Under the pieces are notes generated by a model. The model worked only from the letters and a program-made list of their open reading frames with translations, searched no databases and was not told the DNA's origin. This document shows, piece by piece, positions 58,397-64,000 of a stretch of DNA of 64,000 nucleotides. Numbering within the stretch: the first letter of the stretch is position 1; the number at the start of each line of letters is the position of its first letter. The DNA lies in assembly GCA_000381565.1 (NCBI GenBank), contig KB906725.1, positions 2,713,093-2,777,092 on the forward strand, in the 5' to 3' direction. A program made the position numbers and the translations under genes. The DNA is from Oxalobacteraceae bacterium AB_14 (GTDB lineage: Bacteria; Pseudomonadota; Gammaproteobacteria; Burkholderiales; Burkholderiaceae_D).

Positions 58397-58463
58397 TCGG
58401 GGTTTTGCCACAAGGAGCCGGGCGGCGCATCCCATGCGCATATCTGTAATCCGGTCATGCGGC

Positions 58464-59057
58464 TCAAGGCAACGCGACAAAGGGCGCCAGCGCTTGCTCG
58501 ACGGCGGACGGACTGAGCGCCGTCGCTACAAGCGGGCGCAAGGCGCGTGCCACGTCGGCCTTGCGCGCATCGGCTTTCAGCACGGCCTGATTGTCGGCCA
58601 TCGAGCGCAACAGTTGCGCGGTGATCCGGTCGAGTTCGGGACGTATGGTCTTGGCCAGGTCGGACGCATCGTCAAACTTGCCGGCCTGTTGCGCCCGCCA
58701 TTTGGCATACAGCTCGCGCTGCGCGATTTTCGATGCCTCGATCTGCGCCCGGAACACCGCTTCGACCCATGCATCGGCAAGACCGAGCGCGGCGCCTTGC
58801 CTGACTGCCGCCTGGATCACCTGCGCCTCGCGCGGCAGGTCGTCGATCGGCGCCTGCACATTCCACTTGGCGCGCGCCACCGCCTGCGCCAGCAGCAGGC
58901 GTTGGTCGATGGCCAGCCGCAACGGCGCCAGGTCCCGCTGCAAGTCGGGCACGCTGCGCGCAATCGCCTCGTCCGGCCGGACGCCGATGGTCTGGGCCGA
59001 TGCAAGCGCGCCGGCCAGCGGCAAGCAGAGTAGGGCGAGTCGGATCACTGCGCGCAT
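58464..59057 (-). CDS. Secreted chorismate mutase (AroQ gamma-like)
   Basis: Converts chorismate to prephenate; here predicted periplasmic. The 197-residue protein has a signal peptide (about 1-21, ALASAQT), then the helical AroQ pattern with LRLAIDQRLLLAQAVARAKW and IDDLPREAQVIQAA. Periplasmic AroQ proteins have an extended C-terminal helical part, present here (to 197). The physiological role of exported chorismate mutases is unclear. The next gene upstream (CPBP protease) is on the same strand, 15 bases away. Confidence 0.85.
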   Translation of the reverse strand: MRAVIRLALLCLPLAGALASAQTIGVRPDEAIARSVPDLQRDLAPLRLAIDQRLLLAQAVARAKWNVQAPIDDLPREAQVIQAAVRQGAALGLADAWVEAVFRAQIEASKIAQRELYAKWRAQQAGKFDDASDLAKTIRPELDRITAQLLRSMADNQAVLKADARKADVARALRPLVATALSPSAVEQALAPFVALP

Positions 59058-59072
59058 GAACTTTCCTTTTTA

Positions 59073-59930
59073 TCAGGGGTAGGTGAAGAAGATGAAGTGC
59101 ACGGCGTTGAGCGCGATGTGCACCAGGATGGGGGCTTCGATGCGCTGCGTGGCGTGGTAAGCGTAGGCATAGCCCAGGCCAGCGATCGCGGCAAGTGCGG
59201 CGTACAGCGGGCCGCCGGCCAGATGGGCGGCGCCGAACAGCAGGGCGGAGCAGATCAGCGCCACCCACGCGCCATGACGCAAGCCGGACAGCGCAGAGGC
59301 CAGTCGCGCTTGTATTAAACCACGGAAGAAAGCCTCTTCGGCGACTACTGTGAAGAACAGGTTCACCGCCAGGAATTGCAACGTGACCTCAGGCAGCTTG
59401 AACGCCAGCTGCACGAAGCCGACGCCGGTGGCAAAGGCCATCACGGCCGCCACGGTGATCACGAGCACCGGCAAGGTCTTCTTCAGCACGCCGCCGAATT
59501 CGGCCAGCGACGCCGTGCGATGGCAAATGAAAGCCAACAAAATCAGGCCGACCGCGCCCTTGTCGAAATTCGCATATTGCGTGTAGGGCTTGGCCCCGGC
59601 CGAGAACACCGCGCCGGCAATCACCACCGGATTGCTAAACCCCGGCAGCTTGTGGATCGCCAGCGCGAACGCCAGCACCAGCGTGACGACGCCACACAGC
59701 ATCCGCAGATATTTTTTTGATGCCGCATCGGTCAGCCAGGCCGCGCCGCCGAACAAGGCCAGCGCGACGAAGGCCGGCGCGTGCAGCACGCCCGACAACG
59801 CGCCACACAGCAGCGCCACAGCAAACAAGGCTTGCCATGGCGCGAGCGGGAGGCGGGAAACGGAAGGAAGCCAGACGGCCCCCACGGACAGCGCGAGGGC
59901 GATAAAGGTCAGCAGCGTAAGTGTCGGCAT
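59073..59930 (-). CDS. CPBP-family intramembrane glutamic endopeptidase
   Basis: Integral membrane protein of 285 residues with about eight helices. The CPBP/Abi motif 1 is VVAEEAFFRGLIQARL and later segments carry the expected histidines (LLFGAAHLAGG and YHATQRIEAPILVHIALNAVHF). Members cleave membrane-anchored substrates; the target here is unknown. ATG at 59930 chosen; an in-frame GTG at 59972 adds 14 residues. Upstream of the chorismate mutase gene and probably cotranscribed with it. Confidence 0.85.
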   Translation of the reverse strand: MPTLTLLTFIALALSVGAVWLPSVSRLPLAPWQALFAVALLCGALSGVLHAPAFVALALFGGAAWLTDAASKKYLRMLCGVVTLVLAFALAIHKLPGFSNPVVIAGAVFSAGAKPYTQYANFDKGAVGLILLAFICHRTASLAEFGGVLKKTLPVLVITVAAVMAFATGVGFVQLAFKLPEVTLQFLAVNLFFTVVAEEAFFRGLIQARLASALSGLRHGAWVALICSALLFGAAHLAGGPLYAALAAIAGLGYAYAYHATQRIEAPILVHIALNAVHFIFFTYP

Positions 59931-59985
59931 TATTGAGGGAAACGTTAAATGAATTTCCCGCAATAGTATCACCCAGCTAAGCAGT

Positions 59986-60798
59986 TTAGAACTTGTAGGC
60001 GATGCCCGTCATTAGCAACGGCGTGGTCTTGCGCTTGGTCAGCGGGCTGTCGGCGGCGTCGGAGGCCAACTGCGTGATGCCGAGTACCGTATGCACCGAC
60101 CAGTTCTTGTCGAGCACATGGTTCCAGCTGACGCTGGTCATGACGTTGGCGATGCCGCCCCTGGCGGTGTAAGCCTTGTAGCCCGAGGCGGCGCTTTGCG
60201 CGGCGCTCACGCCGAAGTAGGTTTGCATGTGCTTCTTGTCGGCGTACTGGGTCGACAGGCTCAGGCCGACCTGGTCGCTGGCGGTGGTGTACAGCTGCGT
60301 CGCCGCGCCCAGCGTGTAGGTGGCGCCGTGTTCGCGGTGCGCCAGGTTCTGCGTGGTGCTCAGGCTCAGGCCGACGGTGCCCACCTGATAGCTGGCGCCT
60401 AGCACGGCCTGGGCCGCGCCCTGGATGTCGCCCATGCCCTTGAGCGCGTCGGAGCCGTCGAAGGTATTGCGCTTGTGGTCGGCGCGCGCGCCGCCGTAGC
60501 TCAGCGCCGCGCTCAGGCCGACGCCGCTCACGCTGGTCTGGAAGCCCACGCCGCGCATGGTGCTAAGGAAGACGCCGTTGTCGAAGGTGCGCTCGATGTA
60601 GGGCAGCGGCACCACGCGGCTTTTCTTGCTGCCGGTGTATTCCGGCACGTAGGCGATGCCGCCGCCCACGGTCAGGCTGTCGCCGGCGGCGGGCGCGGTT
60701 TGCGGGCCCGACGACGACGTCCGGTCGAGGGCGTCGGCGTGGCTGTTGCCGCTGAAGGCGCAGAGGGAGGCGAGGGCAAGGCTGATGGCAAGGCGCAT
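59986..60798 (-). CDS. MipA/OmpV-family outer-membrane protein
   Basis: Beta-barrel protein of 270 residues. Signal peptide about 1-22 (SGNSHADA). Early stretch LTVGGGIAYVPEYTGSKKSRVVPLPYIE is diagnostic of MipA/OmpV, and the last residue is Phe (GIAYKF). AGGATACTCC precedes the ATG at 60798. MipA scaffolds murein enzymes in E. coli, while other members are adhesins or porin-like; role here undetermined. Divergent from the glutathione transferase gene. Confidence 0.88.
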   Translation of the reverse strand: MRLAISLALASLCAFSGNSHADALDRTSSSGPQTAPAAGDSLTVGGGIAYVPEYTGSKKSRVVPLPYIERTFDNGVFLSTMRGVGFQTSVSGVGLSAALSYGGARADHKRNTFDGSDALKGMGDIQGAAQAVLGASYQVGTVGLSLSTTQNLAHREHGATYTLGAATQLYTTASDQVGLSLSTQYADKKHMQTYFGVSAAQSAASGYKAYTARGGIANVMTSVSWNHVLDKNWSVHTVLGITQLASDAADSPLTKRKTTPLLMTGIAYKF

Positions 60799-60975
60799 GG
60801 AGTATCCTGTGAGGTGGTGGTTCGATGGTCCGCCGGCGCTTGTTGGAGGTGGCCCGGCGTATGACGGAGCGAAGTGTCGCAACATTTCCCGTCCGCCGCC
60901 ACCGGCTTGTCTGAAGTATCATCTGCTGAATTGATTGGTACCGCGTGGCGGTGCCCGACCCTCGGAGAGCCATCC

Positions 60976-61638
60976 ATGTCCCTGACGCTGTACTACCATC
61001 CACTGGCCTCGTTCTGCCATAAAGTGCTGATCGCGCTATACGAGAACGCCACGCCCTTCGACAAGCGCCTGATCAATCTGGGCGAGGAGAGCGACCGCGC
61101 CGAGCTGGAGGCGATCTGGCCCTTGTGCAAATTCCCGGTGTTGCGCGACCACGAGCGCGGGCGCGACGTGCCGGAGACCTCGGTCATCATCGAATACCTG
61201 GACCGCTACTTTCCCGGCCCGCAGGACCTGATCCCGGCCGACTGGGCGGCGGCGCTCGATGTGCGCCTATGGGACCGCTTCTTCGACAACTATGTGCAGG
61301 GACCGGTGCAGACCATCGTGCTCGGCCAGCTGAGCGGCATGCAGTGCGACCAGACCAAGGAGCGCACCAAGCTCAAGACGGCCTACAAGATGATCGAGAA
61401 GCGCATGGCCACGCGCAGCTGGATGTGCGGCGATGCCTTCAGCATGGCCGATTGCGCGGCGGCGCCGGCGCTGTTCTACGCCGCCACGCTGTTGCCGTTC
61501 CCAGAGGAATATGTGGAGCTCAACGCCTACTTCGAGCGGCTGATCGGCCGGCCGGCCGTCAAGCAGGTGCTGGACGAGGCCAAGCCGTATTTCTCGCTGT
61601 ATCCGTTTGTCGACGATATTCCGGAACGCTTCCTGTAA
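60976..61638 (+). CDS. Glutathione S-transferase family protein
   Basis: Cytoplasmic protein of 220 residues: N-terminal thioredoxin-like domain (LTLYYHPLASFCHKVLIALYE; PETSVIIEYLDRYFPG gives the glutathione-binding ES/TS motif) and C-terminal helical domain (SWMCGDAFSMADCAAAPALF). The ATG at 60976 gives the usual start. Ends seven bases before the convergent phasin gene. Substrate unknown. Confidence 0.9.
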   Translation: MSLTLYYHPLASFCHKVLIALYENATPFDKRLINLGEESDRAELEAIWPLCKFPVLRDHERGRDVPETSVIIEYLDRYFPGPQDLIPADWAAALDVRLWDRFFDNYVQGPVQTIVLGQLSGMQCDQTKERTKLKTAYKMIEKRMATRSWMCGDAFSMADCAAAPALFYAATLLPFPEEYVELNAYFERLIGRPAVKQVLDEAKPYFSLYPFVDDIPERFL

Positions 61639-61644
61639 AAGCCT

Positions 61645-62178
61645 CTAGTTCTTATTGCCCTGGTCCTCGGCGCTCTGCATCGAGGCCGGCTGCGCCATCG
61701 AGCCGTTCTGCGCCGCCACCTGGGCGAAGTGGTGGGCCTGGTCGAGTATTTCCTTGCCGGCGGCCTTGCCCTGGCGCAGCTGCTGGTCGACCTGGGCGAC
61801 GGCCTTCTGTGTGACGGCCTCGGCCAGCTCGGTCGCGGTGCGCGCCGCCTGCGGCGCATGCTGCTGCACCACCTGGTTGATGCTTGCCTGGTACTCGCTG
61901 GCGATCTGGTTCAGCTGCTGCTGCCAAGCCTGCAGCTTGTGCGCCGCCTGCTCGGTTGGCGGCGCGTCGGCCGAGCTGCGTTCCGCCTGCGGGGTCAGCA
62001 GGGCGGAGCGCAGCGCTTCGGTGGAATCCTGAAGCCAGTCGCGGCTGAATTGCAGGTTCACCTCCGACAGCTTGCGCACCGATTGCAAAGTGGCTTGGGT
62101 CAGGTCGCTGAAATAGTCGATACGGGCGAGCGCGTGATTTTTTGCTGCTGGCGCAATGGTTTCCACAAACGAATTCAT
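61645..62178 (-). CDS. Phasin family protein
   Basis: Granule-associated protein of 177 residues, helical and amphipathic, without cysteine, Ala/Gln-rich. The region FSDLTQATLQSVRKLSEVNLQFSRDWLQ-like N-terminal helix is characteristic of phasins that coat polyhydroxyalkanoate granules. CAGGAGAAGTAC precedes the ATG. No pha synthesis genes are in the window. Confidence 0.87.
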   Translation of the reverse strand: MNSFVETIAPAAKNHALARIDYFSDLTQATLQSVRKLSEVNLQFSRDWLQDSTEALRSALLTPQAERSSADAPPTEQAAHKLQAWQQQLNQIASEYQASINQVVQQHAPQAARTATELAEAVTQKAVAQVDQQLRQGKAAGKEILDQAHHFAQVAAQNGSMAQPASMQSAEDQGNKN

Positions 62179-62430
62179 GTACTTCTCCTGGATGGTGTGG
62201 GGCCAAAGAGAGGGTGCTGCAACAGGCGCTCTGGCCGGACGCCTGCGCCACTATCTTCGCAGGTGCAGCATTTTTTTGCCACCCTGGAGCTTGCAGGCAT
62301 CATTCGTTTTTCTTGGTCAATAAATTATCCGCTTCGCCACGTCCTTGTCCGTCTCGCCACATAGCGATGGACCGGCGGCGGACGGCTGCGCTAAGGTAGC
62401 GCTGTTCCTATCACACATGAAAGCCGGTCC

Positions 62431-64000
62431 ATGAAAAGAAGAAGCTTGCTCAAGTCGGTAGCGGCCTTGCCGCTGATGTCGCTTACCTCGCTGCGCGCCG
62501 CCACCGCGCCGCGCCGCCGGGTGCGCCCCGGCGACGCCGCCTGGCCGTCGGCCGCCGCCTGGGCGCAATTGCAGCAGCGGGTGGACGGCCGCCTGCTCAA
62601 GCTGGACGCGCCGTTCGCCGCCTGCGCCGCCGGCGCCGCCGCGCCGGCCTGCACGGCCGCGCTGGACGCGCTGAAAAACACCTACGCCATCGGCGACCAG
62701 CCGGCGCTGACGCAGACCAGCGGCTGGCAGGACGCCTGGTCCTCGCAGCCGAGCGCCTACGCGGTGACGGCGCGCGGCACGGCCGACGTGGTGGCGGCGG
62801 TCAACTTCGCGCGCGAGCACAATCTGCGGCTGGTGGTCAAAGGCGGCGGCCACAGCTACCAGGGCACGTCCGACGCGCCCGACTCGCTGCTGGTGTGGAC
62901 GCGCCAGATGAACGACGCCACGCTGCAGCCGGCCTTCGTCGCCCAGGGCTGCAGCGACGCGCCGCAGCCGGCCGTCACGCTGGGCGCGGGTGCGATGTGG
63001 ATCGACGCCTACGACGCCGTCACCACGCGCGGCGGCCGCTACGTGCAGGGCGGCGGCTGCACCACGGTCGGCGTCGCGGGGCTGGTGCAGAGCGGCGGCT
63101 TCGGCAGCTTCTCCAAGCACTACGGCAGCGCCGCCGCCGGCCTGCTGGAAGCCGAGGTGGTGACCGCCGACGGCCAGGTGCGCATCGCCAACGCCTGCAC
63201 CAATCCCGAACTGTTCTGGGCCTTGAAGGGCGGTGGCGGCGGCAGCGTCGGCGTGGTCACGCGCCTGACCCTGCGCACGCGCGAACTGCCTGAGACCTTC
63301 GGCGCGGTGTTCTTCACCATCAAGGCCGCCAGCGACGAGGCCTACCGCGCGCTGATCGCGCAGGTGCTGGCGTTCTACGCCGGCGCGCTGTTCAACGCCA
63401 ACTGGGGCGAGCAGATCGGCTTCAACACCGGCAACACGGTGGACGTGTCGATGGTGTTCCAGGGCCTGAACCAGCAGCAGGCGGAGGCGGTGTGGGCGCC
63501 GTTCCTGGCCTGGCTGGGCGAGCGGCCCGAATACGCGCTGGAGAAACCGTTGCGCGTGGTGGCGCTGCCGGCGCGGCAGTTCTGGAACCTGGCCTTCTTC
63601 AAGAAATACGCGCCCGGCTTCATGCTGGCCGACGAGCGTCCCGGCGCCCCGGCGCACCACGGCGTGTGGAAGGGCGACGCCGAGGACGCGGGCTGGTTCA
63701 TCCACGGCTACCACTCGGCCTGGCTGCCGGCCACGCTGCTGGCCGCCGAACAGCAGGCGCAGCTGGCCGACGCGCTGTTCCGCAGCACGCGGCACTGGCG
63801 CGTGGGCCTGCACTTCAACAAGGGACTGGCCGGCGCCTCGGCCGCCGACCTGGCCGCGGCGCGCGACACGGCGATGAATCCGGACGTGCTGGGCGCGTTC
63901 GCGCTGGCCATCATCGCCGGCGGCGACGGCCCGCATTATCCGGGCATGCCGGACGCGAAGGAGGAAGCGGAGCAGCGCGCGCAGCGTGGCCGCGAACGGG
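62431..64000 (+). CDS. FAD-binding oxidoreductase of the berberine-bridge type, Tat-exported, 3' truncated by the window
   Basis: Open to the right edge (at least 523 codons). A twin-arginine signal (MKRRSLLKSVAALPLMS) opens it. The FAD domain has VVKGGGHSYQGTSDAP, with the His for 8-alpha-histidyl FAD, and QGGGCTTVGVAGLVQSGGFG, with the Cys for 6-S-cysteinyl FAD, so the flavin is probably bound bicovalently. Such enzymes oxidise sugars, alcohols or alkaloids with oxygen or another acceptor. A five-codon frame (62417-62434) overlaps its ATG. The berberine-bridge C-terminal motif is expected just beyond the window. Confidence 0.85.
   Translation, partial: MKRRSLLKSVAALPLMSLTSLRAATAPRRRVRPGDAAWPSAAAWAQLQQRVDGRLLKLDAPFAACAAGAAAPACTAALDALKNTYAIGDQPALTQTSGWQDAWSSQPSAYAVTARGTADVVAAVNFAREHNLRLVVKGGGHSYQGTSDAPDSLLVWTRQMNDATLQPAFVAQGCSDAPQPAVTLGAGAMWIDAYDAVTTRGGRYVQGGGCTTVGVAGLVQSGGFGSFSKHYGSAAAGLLEAEVVTADGQVRIANACTNPELFWALKGGGGGSVGVVTRLTLRTRELPETFGAVFFTIKAASDEAYRALIAQVLAFYAGALFNANWGEQIGFNTGNTVDVSMVFQGLNQQQAEAVWAPFLAWLGERPEYALEKPLRVVALPARQFWNLAFFKKYAPGFMLADERPGAPAHHGVWKGDAEDAGWFIHGYHSAWLPATLLAAEQQAQLADALFRSTRHWRVGLHFNKGLAGASAADLAAARDTAMNPDVLGAFALAIIAGGDGPHYPGMPDAKEEAEQRAQRGRER

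Noticed and set aside
62417..62434. Five-codon frame overlapping the flavoenzyme ATG
   Set aside because: Too short and without a ribosome-binding site; likely chance.
1..64000. tRNA, rRNA, CRISPR array, complete insertion sequence, replication origin
   Set aside because: Looked for by eye on both strands; no convincing candidate. A dedicated search with tRNAscan-SE, Rfam and ISfinder would be decisive.

Overview
The window is chromosomal DNA from a GC-rich Gram-negative bacterium, most likely a betaproteobacterium of the Oxalobacteraceae (Massilia/Duganella/Janthinobacterium type). The evidence is the gene content and order: lplT-alr-radA, tsaB-rimI-uracil-DNA glycosylase, a complete pst-phoU-phoB-phoR operon with a divergent ppk, an Oar-type TonB receptor beside periplasmic glycosidases, and a phasin. 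This placement is inferred from gene families; no search was run. No rRNA, tRNA, CRISPR array, integrase or complete insertion sequence was seen.

Layout. 1-1450: end of a cation:proton antiporter and a DUF3297 gene that may be leaderless. 1.5-9.7 kb: a one-directional carbohydrate-use locus read leftwards (LysR regulator, GH97 enzyme with retaining alpha-galactosidase residues, a six-hairpin glycosidase, a TonB-dependent receptor). 9.8-14.8 kb: a small unknown protein, an ECF sigma/two-helix membrane protein/MFS operon, a two-DTG aspartic protease and a methyltransferase. The methyltransferase diverges from a MerR regulator across a SoxR-like operator. 15.2-23.8 kb: a LysR/NmrA pair, a DEAD-box helicase with a long leader, a solute-binding protein, fabI, mltD and DUF1415/DUF1289/DUF1993 genes. 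24-29.6 kb: a PAS-GGDEF-EAL protein and an orphan molybdenum hydroxylase. 29.55-33.56 kb: a cassette (truncated hydrolase, LysR, NADP oxidoreductase-like, SRPBCC, SDR) bounded by imperfect direct repeats, probably acquired. 33.5-43.5 kb: SDR, persulfide dioxygenase-rhodanese fusion, thioredoxin-like protein, tsaB-rimI-UDG-DUF1853, lplT, alr, radA, PilZ. 43.4-48.5 kb: a citrate synthase pseudogene, CoA transferase, a palindromic repeat, an orphan FliD-like protein, a PotF-like protein and a 38-residue membrane protein. 48.6-58.3 kb: the phosphate region, sixA-ppk leftwards and pstSCAB-phoU-phoBR rightwards, with a Pho box facing each way, plus a 33-codon ORF overlapping the end of phoR. 58.4-64 kb: periplasmic chorismate mutase, CPBP protease, MipA/OmpV, glutathione transferase, phasin and the start of a Tat-exported berberine-bridge-type flavoenzyme cut by the window edge.

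How the genes work together. The phosphate region is the clearest system: uptake (PstSCAB), signalling (PhoU, PhoR, PhoB) and polyphosphate storage (Ppk), apparently tied together by PhoB sites in the shared 315-bp intergenic region. The 1.5-9.7 kb locus should import and trim an alpha-linked, possibly galactose-containing glycan. No wholly new multi-gene system can be proved from sequence alone. The best candidates for something undescribed are the ECF sigma/two-helix/MFS operon, the repeat-bounded redox cassette, and the two small proteins at 48420-48536 and 58195-58296.
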